64,000 bases of DNA, from NCBI RefSeq assembly GCF_003148805.1, contig NZ_QGGX01000018.1:39500-103499 (forward strand). The letters are read 5' to 3'. Under the pieces are notes generated by a model. That model saw only the letters and a program-made list of their open reading frames with translations. It was not told the origin of the DNA and did not search any database. The translations under genes were made by a program, and so were the position numbers. This DNA is from Aminobacter sp. AP02. Its GTDB lineage: Bacteria > Pseudomonadota > Alphaproteobacteria > Rhizobiales > Rhizobiaceae. This document shows positions 22,690 to 30,602 of this stretch, piece by piece (the first letter of the stretch is position 1; each line of letters begins with the position of its first letter).

Positions 22690-23496
22690 ATGACCGGAAC
22701 CTTGGCGAGGAAACTCGCGGCTCCCAAAGCGCTGTTGCTCGATTTTGGCGGTGTCATTGTGTCGACGAAGCATCTGCCTGGCTGGCAGGCGCGTCTGGCC
22801 GGCCATGTACGCGGCCTGCTCGACGCGGCCGGCGTGGCAGCGCCGGAACTTTCGGTCGAGCAGATCGCAGATGACATCAAGGCTGCGGGCATCGCCGACT
22901 CGCATTGGAAGGACGCGATGTCACGCCCCTTCGCTCCGCGCGAACTGCGGCATGAAGAGTTCTGGGGCGATTTCGTTGCCGGTGACTGGGTGAAGCCGGC
23001 TAACGACGTCGTGGTCGCTTCGGCCTTCGACCTGTGCCGCAAGATGGGCAACTGGAAGAGCACCCGCGTTTTGCGCAACGGCATGCTCGACCTACTCGAT
23101 GCGGCGGATGCGGCAAGCGTGCCGGTCGGCATCGTCTCCAACGCGCTTTGTGGCCGGGTGCATCTCGACTTCCTCGATGCGCACGGGCTGACCGACCGGT
23201 TTGCGGTGGCGATCCACAGCGACGAGGTGAAGGTCCGCAAACCAAATCCCGAGATGATACATCTCGCAACGCGAGCGCTCGGTGTCGATCCGTCCGAGGC
23301 CTGGTATGTCGGCGACAATTTCGACCGCGACGTGCTGTGCGGCAAACGTGCCGGCATCGGCGGCAACATCCTGATGGAAGACAAGGGCACCTACGATCTG
23401 CCTTACGAATTGAAGCTCAAGCCCGACGCCATCGTTGCCGATCCTGTCGGACTGCTGGGTCTTTTCAGACAGGCAACGCGCGGGATCGCAGCATGA
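22690..23496 (+). CDS. HAD-superfamily phosphatase (subfamily IA)
   Basis: 268 residues. Motif I is LLLDFGGVIV (nucleophile Asp18; the general-acid position is Gly, as in many DFGG-type HADs), motif II Ser in VGIVSNAL, motif III Lys in VKVRKPNPEMIH, motif IV GDNFDRDV. A helical cap lies between motifs I and II. Cytoplasmic, with no signal peptide. It probably removes phosphate from a sugar- or polyol-like compound, given four further phosphatases downstream. Start ATG 22690 is preceded by GGAG at a distance of 9 bp. Its stop overlaps the next start (ATGA). Confidence 0.85.
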   Translation: MTGTLARKLAAPKALLLDFGGVIVSTKHLPGWQARLAGHVRGLLDAAGVAAPELSVEQIADDIKAAGIADSHWKDAMSRPFAPRELRHEEFWGDFVAGDWVKPANDVVVASAFDLCRKMGNWKSTRVLRNGMLDLLDAADAASVPVGIVSNALCGRVHLDFLDAHGLTDRFAVAIHSDEVKVRKPNPEMIHLATRALGVDPSEAWYVGDNFDRDVLCGKRAGIGGNILMEDKGTYDLPYELKLKPDAIVADPVGLLGLFRQATRGIAA

Positions 23497-24356
23497 CGGG
23501 CATCGAAGAATCAAAGCGCCTCCGAGCGGTAGCCGAGCAAGCGTCACAGCTGATGCGCGAGCCGCTGCTGGAGGCTTTCAGGTCTAACATGGCTGTCGAC
23601 TACAAAGTCGATCTGCACGACGTCGTGACCAGGCACGACAAGGAATCGGAACTGGCGATCCGTGACTTCATTCTGCGCGCGGTGCCCGATTCAACCGTAC
23701 TCGGCGAGGAAGACGGGGCCAGCGGCGAGGGCCGGGTGAAATGGTATGTCGATCCGATCGACGGCACTTCTAACTTCGCGCGCGGCTTTGCCTTCTGGTG
23801 CGTGTCGATTGGGGCGGCGGTCGACAACGAGATCGTCGCCGGCGCCGTCTACGACCCGGTCGCCGACATGATGTTTTCGGCCGACCTGACCGGCGCGTGG
23901 CTCAATGGGGAGCCGTTGCGCTCGCGCGCCATTCCAGACGAGCGGCATGCGACGCTGATCACGGGCTATCCGGTGGAGCGCGACTTCAGGTTGGACGGGC
24001 GCGAGCAGGCGCTCGGGAATTTCGGCCAGCTGGTCGAGACCTTTTCGACATTGCGGCGGCCTGGCAGCGGGGCGCTTAGCCTCTGTCATGTCGCGGCCGG
24101 CTGGGTCGATGCCTCGGCCGGATTCGGCTCTAACCCCTGGGACGTGGCGGCGGCGGTGCTCATCCTCAAGCAGGCCGGGGGCAGCTACCATCCCCTGACC
24201 CTTGGCAAGGTGGATGCCGATACCCCTGACTTCATATGTCCTGGATATGTCGCGCTGGGTGAGGGTGCCGACTATCCGACGTTGATGCGCGTGGCCCGCG
24301 GCATTTCTGATAGCCGCGATGCTGCGCGGGCCAAGCGTCCGAGGGATGCCGCATGA
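23493..24356 (+). CDS. inositol-monophosphatase-family phosphatase 1
   Basis: 287 residues with the metal-binding motifs of the IMPase/FBPase fold: GEED (Glu72, Glu73), DPIDGTSNF (Asp87, Asp90) and the C-terminal NPWDVAA. The family includes inositol-1-phosphatase, histidinol-phosphatase, PAP phosphatase and glucose-type phosphatases; sequence alone does not decide. Start ATG 23493 overlaps the HAD stop, so the two are translationally coupled. It is clearly diverged from the second IMPase-like gene (24522), so this is not a recent duplication. Confidence 0.88.
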   Translation: MTGIEESKRLRAVAEQASQLMREPLLEAFRSNMAVDYKVDLHDVVTRHDKESELAIRDFILRAVPDSTVLGEEDGASGEGRVKWYVDPIDGTSNFARGFAFWCVSIGAAVDNEIVAGAVYDPVADMMFSADLTGAWLNGEPLRSRAIPDERHATLITGYPVERDFRLDGREQALGNFGQLVETFSTLRRPGSGALSLCHVAAGWVDASAGFGSNPWDVAAAVLILKQAGGSYHPLTLGKVDADTPDFICPGYVALGEGADYPTLMRVARGISDSRDAARAKRPRDAA

Positions 24357-24381
24357 CCGTTCACAGCGCCCTGGAATCTTG

Positions 24382-24397
24382 TGGCACGCGTGTGCAT
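24382..24397. promoter_or_regulatory. degenerate copy of the LacI-type palindrome
   Basis: TGGCAC-gcgt-GTGCAT: the core GCAC-N4-GTGC is intact and the outer bases differ. It lies 89 bp upstream of the perfect copy at 24471, close to the 91-bp spacing of the pair at 16773/16864. Confidence 0.4.
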
Positions 24398-24470
24398 TCA
24401 TGTGGCGAAGGTGAGCCGTTGGCATCTGCGCTTGGTCAAAAACAATATCCAATATATGGCGTTGACGATA

Positions 24471-24486
24471 TTGCACTCCTGTGCAA
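24471..24486. promoter_or_regulatory. LacI-type operator (perfect) before the second phosphatase operon
   Basis: TTGCAC-tcct-GTGCAA, 36 bp upstream of ATG 24522. A TTGACG box (24462-24467) directly precedes it. Confidence 0.65.
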
Positions 24487-24521
24487 ATTGACGCCAGCAA
24501 CGACCCACGGGTGGCATTGAA

Positions 24522-25343
24522 ATGACAGTTCACGCAACGGCCACACAAGCTGCGGAAACCGGGCTCGACCGGCGCGCTGACTTTTGCCGCGACATCGCCC
24601 GCTCGGCGGGCGCGGTGGCGCTCGACGGCTTCATCAACCGGGTGGCCGGTTTCGGCATGAAGGGGCCGCAGGATTTCCTGACCGAGACGGATGCCGCGGT
24701 GGAACGGCATCTCAAGGCACGCATCGCCGAAGAATTCCCCGAAGACGGCTTCCTCGGCGAGGAGGGCGGCGGGGCGATCAAGTCGGACATCTGGGTCGTC
24801 GACCCGATCGACGGCACGGCCAATTTCGCCCGCGATATCCCGCATTTCTGCATTTCGATCGCCTTCGTCAGCAATGGCGAGACCGAGATCGGGGCGATCT
24901 ACAACCCGGTGCTGGAAGAGCTGTATTTCGCCCGCCGCGGACACGGTGGAACACGCAACGGCAAGCCGTTGTCGGTTGCGAGGACAAGCGATTTCGATGC
25001 GGCTTGCGTCGAGTTCGGATGGTCGAACCGCAAGACCAACAAGCGCTATCTCGAAGTGCTGTCTAATATCCTCGAGCGCGGCGCCAATGTACGGCGCGGT
25101 GCGTCGGGCGCGCTGGGGCTTGCCTATGTCGCCGATGGCCGCTCGGATGCCTATGCCGAGTTGCACATGCATGCCTGGGATTGCCTCGCGGGCCTGCTGA
25201 TGGTCAAGGAAGCCGGTGGCGTTGTCGCTCCCTTCCTTTCGCTTGGCGGGCTGACCAAGGGCGGGGCGGTGCTTGCCGCGGCACCAGGCGTGGCGCTCGG
25301 CATGAGCGAGGCGACCGGCATCGCGCTCGAAGCCGGCCAGTGA
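24522..25343 (+). CDS. inositol-monophosphatase-family phosphatase 2
   Basis: 273 residues. IMPase motifs GEEGGG (Glu80, Glu81), DPIDGTANF (Asp94, Asp97) and HAWDCLAG near the C-terminus; also the N-terminal KGPQDFLTETD segment that contacts substrate phosphate in relatives. It starts a separately regulated unit with a LacI-type operator upstream. Together with the first IMPase-like enzyme it suggests that two related phosphate esters, or two steps, are handled. Confidence 0.9.
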   Translation: MTVHATATQAAETGLDRRADFCRDIARSAGAVALDGFINRVAGFGMKGPQDFLTETDAAVERHLKARIAEEFPEDGFLGEEGGGAIKSDIWVVDPIDGTANFARDIPHFCISIAFVSNGETEIGAIYNPVLEELYFARRGHGGTRNGKPLSVARTSDFDAACVEFGWSNRKTNKRYLEVLSNILERGANVRRGASGALGLAYVADGRSDAYAELHMHAWDCLAGLLMVKEAGGVVAPFLSLGGLTKGGAVLAAAPGVALGMSEATGIALEAGQ

Positions 25344-25376
25344 ATTTTCCAGACACCAAACATCAAGGCCGCCCAA

Positions 25377-26009
25377 ATGGACACCAACAGCCCGCGATAT
25401 GAGCGCCCGGCGCTCAGCCTGATCGAACGCGACATCGCCGGCTACGGTGTCGACATATATGTCGGCGGCATGGACGGCGCGGGCGACCTCGATTTGCTGC
25501 GCGAGAAGAATATTACCACGGTGGTCAACTGCGCGGTCAATCTTGACTTCAACTATGCGACCGAGCCGTTCGGCGAGGGCGAGGCGGCTGACGCGATCTA
25601 CGGTGTCGGCGCGGTGCGCTACTACAAGCTCGGGCTGATCGACGGTCACGGCAATCCCGAGACCATGATGCTGTCGGGCTTCTATCTGCTGCGCGGTGCG
25701 CTCAGCCAGGTGCTGCCGGAGAAGGCCACCTACAGGCGGCGCGAGAAAGGCAATGTGCTGGTCAATTGCCGTGGGGGCCGCAGCCGTTCAGTGTCGCTGG
25801 TGGCGCTGTTCCTGCATGTCGAGATGCCCGAAAAATTCCCGACGCTGGACGCTGCCCTCGACCATGTGCGTACCCAGCGCGAGCTGCGCCGCGATGAATG
25901 GCATGAAGCGCCAAAGCCGATGCTGGTCGAGGCCGCTCGCAAGGCGGCGCAGTGGATTGCCATGATCGACAAGGGGTTGCCTGCGCCGGCCTTGGCTTTC
26001 AAGGACTGA
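25377..26009 (+). CDS. dual-specificity/tyrosine-phosphatase-like protein
   Basis: 210 residues. The Cys-based phosphatase loop is C131-RGGRS-R137 followed by Ser, i.e. an intact C-x5-R-S, but the usual preceding His is Asn130 (VLVNCRGGRSRS). A general-acid Asp candidate is Asp89 (LIDGHGN). The domain spans about 20-160. Eukaryote-like phosphatases of this type act on phosphoproteins, phosphoinositides or RNA 5' ends; in this locus a small phosphorylated metabolite is just as likely. It sits 33 bp after the second IMPase gene and 30 bp before the metallophosphoesterase. The ribosome site is weak. Confidence 0.8.
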   Translation: MDTNSPRYERPALSLIERDIAGYGVDIYVGGMDGAGDLDLLREKNITTVVNCAVNLDFNYATEPFGEGEAADAIYGVGAVRYYKLGLIDGHGNPETMMLSGFYLLRGALSQVLPEKATYRRREKGNVLVNCRGGRSRSVSLVALFLHVEMPEKFPTLDAALDHVRTQRELRRDEWHEAPKPMLVEAARKAAQWIAMIDKGLPAPALAFKD

Positions 26010-26039
26010 CGGCCGTGGCCGTCCAGCTACGAGACTGAC

Positions 26040-27764
26040 ATGAAGATTGCCGTCATCGCCGACCCGCATTTCCACGACATCACCCACCGCCAGGGCGGGT
26101 GGTCGGGCGAAGGGGCCGCAATTCGCACGCTTGCCGATACGGCTGCGTCGACGCGGGTGTTCAACGAGAGCTATCATGCGACCCGAGCGCTGCTCGACGA
26201 CATCGTACGCAAGGGGATTTCGCTGGTGGTTGTTGCCGGCGACCTGACCGACGACGGGCAGGCCTCGACAATGGCCGCGGCGACCGCGCTCTTCGCCGAC
26301 TACAGCAGGCGTTTCGGCCTGCGCTTTGTGGCAACACCTGGCAATCACGATCTCTATGCGATCCATGGCCGCCACCAGAGCAAGCGCTTTCTCAACGCCG
26401 ACGGGTCGCATACGCTTGTCACCAGCGATGCGGGGGTGGGGCAAGAAGGCTCTGTCGACCGTATCGTCAGTGCCGAGATGTATTGTGGCGGCTATGGCAC
26501 CGCCATACCCGCCATGGGCTCCTATGGTTTCTTCCGCGGCGAAAGCGATTTGCATTGGGAATGCCCATTCGGTGCCGATGACGCGCTTGAAGCGCGTACG
26601 TTCGAGATCGCCTCGGCTGACGGCCTGACCAAGAGACGCATCATCGACGCATCCTTCCTGGTCGAGCCGGTCGAAGGGCTGTGGCTATTGTCGATCGACG
26701 CCAACGTGTTCGAGCCACGCAATGGCGATCTCGATCCGGCATTGGAAAAGAGCTACCTCGACAGCACGGACGCCGGCTGGAACTCGATGCTGAGCAACAA
26801 GCCGTTCGTCCTTAAGTGGATGAAGGACGTGGCGGCGAGGGCCAAGGCGTCGGGCAAGCGGCTGGTCGCCTTTTCACATTATCCGATCATCGATCCACTC
26901 AACGGCACCTCGGCCGACGAAGCCAAGCTGCTCAACGACACCAGCTTCCTGCGCCGCACGCCGCGGCCCGAAGTGTCGCAGGCCGCTGCGGCGACCGGCA
27001 TCAAGGTGCATTTCAGCGGCCACCTGCACATCAACGACACGGCCGTCTTCCGCGACGGCGACAATTTCCTCATCAACATCGCAGTGCCATCGATGGTCGG
27101 CTTTCCACCAGCCTACAAGATCGTGGACGTTGGCCGCGAGCGCCTCGATGTCGAGACTGTGACCATCGTCGATGTACCTGGATACGACGCGGCCTTTCCG
27201 TATTACCGTATCGAAGCGGCAAGAGAGGGGCTTTCAGCAGCGGTCACGGAAGCGCAAAACCACGCCGACTTTCTCAGCCGGCATCTCGCCGAAATGGTGC
27301 GTCATCGCTATCTGCCCAAGGAGTGGCCACAGGATCTGGCCTGTCTGGTGCCGCAGCTCACACTTGGCGACCTGGATGCGTTTGCCGGATTGTCCCAACC
27401 GCTCACCGTCGAGGAAGCGGGCGCCATCGTCGGGCGCGGGCGCAATGGCGTAGGCGCGATGGCAGCGCTGCAGTTCTTCGAGATGGTCGTCGACTGGTAC
27501 CGGTTGCGCAAGGGCCGGGAGATCGCGCTCGACTTCATCGACCCCGCGCGCATCTCCGCCTATCGCCAGACTGCGCAGCGATATGCCGCCGGTTCATGGC
27601 CGGATGGCAGCCTGCAAGGCCGGCTGGCTGCCTTCATGCGCATGTTGATGGACTGGCTCGAGAGTCAGCCTTCTGTCAATTTTTCCGTCAACCTTGCTAC
27701 GGGCGAGGTCGAGCGCAACGATCACTTGGGCCGTACGGTGCGGCGCCAGACCGGGGCGGCGTGA
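26040..27764 (+). CDS. calcineurin-like metallophosphoesterase
   Basis: 574 residues, cytoplasmic. All five metal motifs are present: ADPHFHD (Asp8, His10), VVAGDLTDDG, TPGNHDLY, FSHYPI and SGHLHIND. The core occupies about 1-370 and resembles cyclic-nucleotide or phosphodiester phosphodiesterases of the CpdA/Icc group. The C-terminal 200 residues are helical and unrecognised. It is last in the second phosphatase operon. A phosphodiesterase feeding the neighbouring monoesterases would make chemical sense, but this is inference. Its 3' end overlaps the convergent lacI gene by 43 bp. Confidence 0.87.
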   Translation: MKIAVIADPHFHDITHRQGGWSGEGAAIRTLADTAASTRVFNESYHATRALLDDIVRKGISLVVVAGDLTDDGQASTMAAATALFADYSRRFGLRFVATPGNHDLYAIHGRHQSKRFLNADGSHTLVTSDAGVGQEGSVDRIVSAEMYCGGYGTAIPAMGSYGFFRGESDLHWECPFGADDALEARTFEIASADGLTKRRIIDASFLVEPVEGLWLLSIDANVFEPRNGDLDPALEKSYLDSTDAGWNSMLSNKPFVLKWMKDVAARAKASGKRLVAFSHYPIIDPLNGTSADEAKLLNDTSFLRRTPRPEVSQAAAATGIKVHFSGHLHINDTAVFRDGDNFLINIAVPSMVGFPPAYKIVDVGRERLDVETVTIVDVPGYDAAFPYYRIEAAREGLSAAVTEAQNHADFLSRHLAEMVRHRYLPKEWPQDLACLVPQLTLGDLDAFAGLSQPLTVEEAGAIVGRGRNGVGAMAALQFFEMVVDWYRLRKGREIALDFIDPARISAYRQTAQRYAAGSWPDGSLQGRLAAFMRMLMDWLESQPSVNFSVNLATGEVERNDHLGRTVRRQTGAA

Positions 27765-28741
27765 AAGCACGCGCGGCCGCCACTGACACTGGCCGGATCT
27801 TCGCGTTCCAGCAGGGTGGTGATGTGTTCGGCGATCTGGGCAATTGGCTGGCGGAACGTGGTCAGCTGATATGACGCCCAGCTCGCCTGCTCGATGTCGT
27901 CGAAGCCGACGACGCAGAGATCTTCCGGAACGTTCATGCCGAACTCGACACGCGCGGCGTCCATGAAACCGCAGGCCAGGAGATCGGTGACGCAGAAGGC
28001 GGCCTCGGGCCGTTCCGAGCCGCTGAGCAGCAGGCGCCCGGCTTCGAAGCCGGCGCCATAGCCAGTCGGGCCGGCGCGGGTAACGGAGACATCGAGGCCG
28101 GCCTCATTCGCTGCGAGCTGGAAGCCGCGCTCGCGGGCAACAAGGCTTGGCGTGCCCGCTTGCGAGGAGACGACCGCGATGCGGCGGCAGCCTGCGCGGT
28201 GCAGCATGTGGAACGCCTCGCGGGCAGCGACACCGTTGTCGACGGTGATGCTCTCGGGGCCGTCGAGATGATCGTCGCGGTTGATCAGGATGACGTGCTG
28301 GCCGCTGTTGATGCAGGTATTGATGAGGGACGCAGGCGGCGTGCCTGAAAGGACGACGGTGGCATTTGCGCGGTAGTTCAGCGTCTGACGCAGGGCCGCC
28401 TCGACACTGTCGCTGTCACCCGAAGTGTTGATGACCATGGCGACGCGGTTGATCGCCTGCAGGCGCCTGGTGATCGCATCGAGCAGGCGCGAATGATAGG
28501 GCGTATTGATGTCGGCGCCGATGAGGCAAACGATGCCGCTGTTTTCGTGGATCAGGCTGCGGGCGAGGTGGTTGACGTGGTAGCCGAGCTGCTCGGCAGC
28601 CTCGAGTACCTTCTTGCGTGTGGTCTCGGAGACGCTCGCCCCATCGGTGAAAGTGCGCGATACCGCCGAACGCGAAACGCCGGCCAGCTCAGCGACCTGC
28701 TGTGCGCTGACGAATGACCTGCCCGGCCTCAATTCGGACAT
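27722..28741 (-). CDS. LacI-family transcriptional regulator
   Basis: 339 residues. An N-terminal LacI helix-turn-helix (VSAQQVAELAGVSRSAVSRTFTDG) and hinge (HVNHLARSLI) are followed by a periplasmic-binding-type effector domain (about 65-330). Start ATG 28741 is preceded by TGGAG at 8 bp; longer upstream reading is not LacI-like. A perfect copy of the TTGCAC-N4-GTGCAA palindrome lies 45-60 bp upstream, as expected for autoregulation, and the other copies flank the transporter and phosphatase operons. It is therefore the prime candidate for local control of 16.8-27.8 kb. Confidence 0.9.
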   Translation of the reverse strand: MSELRPGRSFVSAQQVAELAGVSRSAVSRTFTDGASVSETTRKKVLEAAEQLGYHVNHLARSLIHENSGIVCLIGADINTPYHSRLLDAITRRLQAINRVAMVINTSGDSDSVEAALRQTLNYRANATVVLSGTPPASLINTCINSGQHVILINRDDHLDGPESITVDNGVAAREAFHMLHRAGCRRIAVVSSQAGTPSLVARERGFQLAANEAGLDVSVTRAGPTGYGAGFEAGRLLLSGSERPEAAFCVTDLLACGFMDAARVEFGMNVPEDLCVVGFDDIEQASWASYQLTTFRQPIAQIAEHITTLLEREDPASVSGGRACFHAAPVWRRTVRPK

Positions 28742-28785
28742 TGCACAGCTCCAGTTTGGCCACGCGGCGAACCACATTCCTGGCA

Positions 28786-28801
28786 TTGCACAAATGTGCA
28801 A
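28786..28801. promoter_or_regulatory. LacI-type operator (perfect) upstream of lacI
   Basis: TTGCAC-aaat-GTGCAA, 45 bp upstream of the regulator start. A further half site (TTGCAC, 28741-28746) overlaps the start codon. Confidence 0.65.
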
Positions 28802-28884
28802 CGCGCTATCCCTGATACAATCGGATCGCTGCGTCTGCAATCCTGCGACTGCGATCTTGCAAAGGCCAATTGCTTGGCGGTCAC

Positions 28885-29376
28885 CTAGCGCGCTGCTTCG
28901 GCCATCACCTCGGCGGGTGTCGCGATATCGCTGGCCGACAAGTTCCGTATGAGGGTTGCGAGTTCCGGCTCGTCGATCAACACCGCCGCATCAGACGGCG
29001 CCAGCCAGGCTCGCTGCCGTGCGCCCGCTTCCTGCCAGTCCTGCAATTCCTCGGACACCTCGATCAGGTAGGCGGTGACGACGACATTGACGAAGCTAGT
29101 CGACAGTCGTTTCCAGTAGCAATAGCTGCCTGCCGGCCTTTTCAGGGCCTTTCCACGCACTCCGGCTTCCTCGCGGGCCTCCACGAGAGCTGCCTGACGC
29201 TCGCTCTTGCCCTTCATCGGCCAACCCTTGGGCACGATGAAACGGCGCGTGCCACGCGATGTGACAAGCATGACCTCAAGTTCGCCGCCTCCATTCACAC
29301 GGAACGGGATGGCAGCAACCTGAGCGATGACCTCGCCCTTGGTCGCCTTGCGCAGGGTCTTCTTGTCCTTTGGCAT
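28885..29376 (-). CDS. Nudix hydrolase (diphosphoinositol/dinucleotide polyphosphate hydrolase-like)
   Basis: 163 residues from ATG 29376. The Nudix region is PKGWPMKGKSERQAALVEAREEAGV; Glu66, Glu69 and Glu70 form the metal-binding E-x2-EE, and the usual Arg before the first Glu is Val. The PKGW...EEAGV form, with TSRGTRRFIVPKGW ahead, resembles the DIPP/Ap4A-hydrolase branch. Substrates in that branch are diphosphoinositol polyphosphates or diadenosine polyphosphates. It is divergent from the AfuA-like gene. GGAG lies 13 bp upstream of ATG, a little far. Confidence 0.82.
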   Translation of the reverse strand: MPKDKKTLRKATKGEVIAQVAAIPFRVNGGGELEVMLVTSRGTRRFIVPKGWPMKGKSERQAALVEAREEAGVRGKALKRPAGSYCYWKRLSTSFVNVVVTAYLIEVSEELQDWQEAGARQRAWLAPSDAAVLIDEPELATLIRNLSASDIATPAEVMAEAAR

Positions 29377-29450
29377 TTTCGCCCAAATTCTCCTTTCGAT
29401 GCAGCCGTGCAAAGTGTGTATTTACCATGCGTCCCCGGCCGGGTCAGGTT

Positions 29451-29474
29451 CATGACACCTAAGATAGTGTGATG
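29451..29474. promoter_or_regulatory. inverted repeat in the Nudix/AfuA-like divergent region
   Basis: Arms CATGACAC / GTGTGATG (one mismatch) separated by 8 bp. Candidate operator for the transporter operon that starts at 29574; the regulator is unknown. Confidence 0.3.
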
Positions 29475-29573
29475 AACACGATTGCAAAATGCGTAAAAAG
29501 CACTCACTCTGCAACAGGCCAAAACGACATAAGATCGTTAGACGGCGAAAAATAAATCGGAGGGAACCAAAAC

Positions 29574-30599
29574 ATGAAATCTGCCTATTTGCGTTCGGCC
29601 GCCTTGGCTGCCGTTCTTGTCGCCGGCGGTACTGCAGCACAGGCCGAAAGCCTGACACTTTATTGCGCCGCCGATGAGGCATGGTGCCAGCAGATCAAGA
29701 CCGGCTTTGAGGAAAAGACCGGCATCACCGTCGACATGACGCGCAAAAGCTCCGGCGAAACCTATGCGCAGGTACGCGCGGAGGCTGGCAACCCGAAGGG
29801 CGATGTCTGGTGGGGTGGCACCGGCGATCCGCATTTGCAGGCAGCCCAGGAAGGGCTGACGGAAGAGTACATGTCGCCGATGCGCGGCGAGTTGCACGAC
29901 TGGGCGATCAAGCAAGCGGAAGCCGCCGGCAACAAGACGATCGGCGTCTACTCCGGCGCTCTGGGCTTCGGCTATAACAAGGACCTTTTGGCCAAGAACG
30001 GCTTGCCCGAGCCTAAATGCTGGGAAGACCTGACCAAGGCCGAATACAAGGGCCAGATCCAGATCGCCAACCCGAACTCGTCGGGTACCGCGTATACGAC
30101 GCTGGCAACGATGGTGCAGCTGTTTGGCGAGGACAAGGGCTTCGATTACATGAAGGCCCTGCACAAGAACGTCAACCAGTACACCAAGTCCGGCTCGGCG
30201 CCGATCAAGGCTGCGGGACTGGGTGAAACCACCATCGGCATCGTATTCATGCACGACGCGGTGGCGCAGACCGCAGCCGGCTTTCCGATCGTGACCGTCG
30301 CGCCATGCGAAGGCACCGGCTACGAGATCGGCTCGATGTCGATCATCAAGGGCGCGCGCAATCCCGAGGCGGCAAAGAAGTTCTACGACTGGGCGCTGTC
30401 GGCCGAGATGCAAGGCAAGGCCAAGGACGTGAAGTCTTTCCAGCTGCCGTCGAACAAATCGGCGGCGGTGTCGGAGCTGACGCCCGACCTGTCGACCATC
30501 AAGCTGATCGACTACGATTTCGCGAAATACGGCTCGAGCGAAGAGCGCAAGCGGCTGTTGTCGAAATGGGACACCGAGGTCTCGACTTTGCCGCAGTAA
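29574..30599 (+). CDS. periplasmic binding protein, AfuA-like
   Basis: 341 residues. Signal peptide about 1-24 (TAAQAES), mature start SLTLYCAADEAW. Segments such as SSGTAYTTLATM, PCEGTGYEIGSMSIIKGARN and KLIDYDFAKYGSSEERKRLLSKW resemble, from memory, AfuA-type proteins, which were once called ferric-binding but were shown in Actinobacillus and Citrobacter to bind hexose and heptulose phosphates. The C-terminal Tyr pair of true ferric-binding proteins is not evident. AGGGAACCAAAAC precedes ATG 29574. It is first of a three-gene operon with a fused permease and an ATPase. Confidence 0.88.
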   Translation: MKSAYLRSAALAAVLVAGGTAAQAESLTLYCAADEAWCQQIKTGFEEKTGITVDMTRKSSGETYAQVRAEAGNPKGDVWWGGTGDPHLQAAQEGLTEEYMSPMRGELHDWAIKQAEAAGNKTIGVYSGALGFGYNKDLLAKNGLPEPKCWEDLTKAEYKGQIQIANPNSSGTAYTTLATMVQLFGEDKGFDYMKALHKNVNQYTKSGSAPIKAAGLGETTIGIVFMHDAVAQTAAGFPIVTVAPCEGTGYEIGSMSIIKGARNPEAAKKFYDWALSAEMQGKAKDVKSFQLPSNKSAAVSELTPDLSTIKLIDYDFAKYGSSEERKRLLSKWDTEVSTLPQ

Positions 30600-30602
30600 G
30601 CG

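Noticed and set aside
24353..24520. 55-codon frame starting in the stop of IMPase 1 (ATGA overlap) and ending just before IMPase 2
   Set aside because: The coupling geometry is tempting, but its DNA contains the two LacI-type palindromes and the candidate promoter, there is no recognisable product, and its start resembles the IMPase 2 start only over a few codons.
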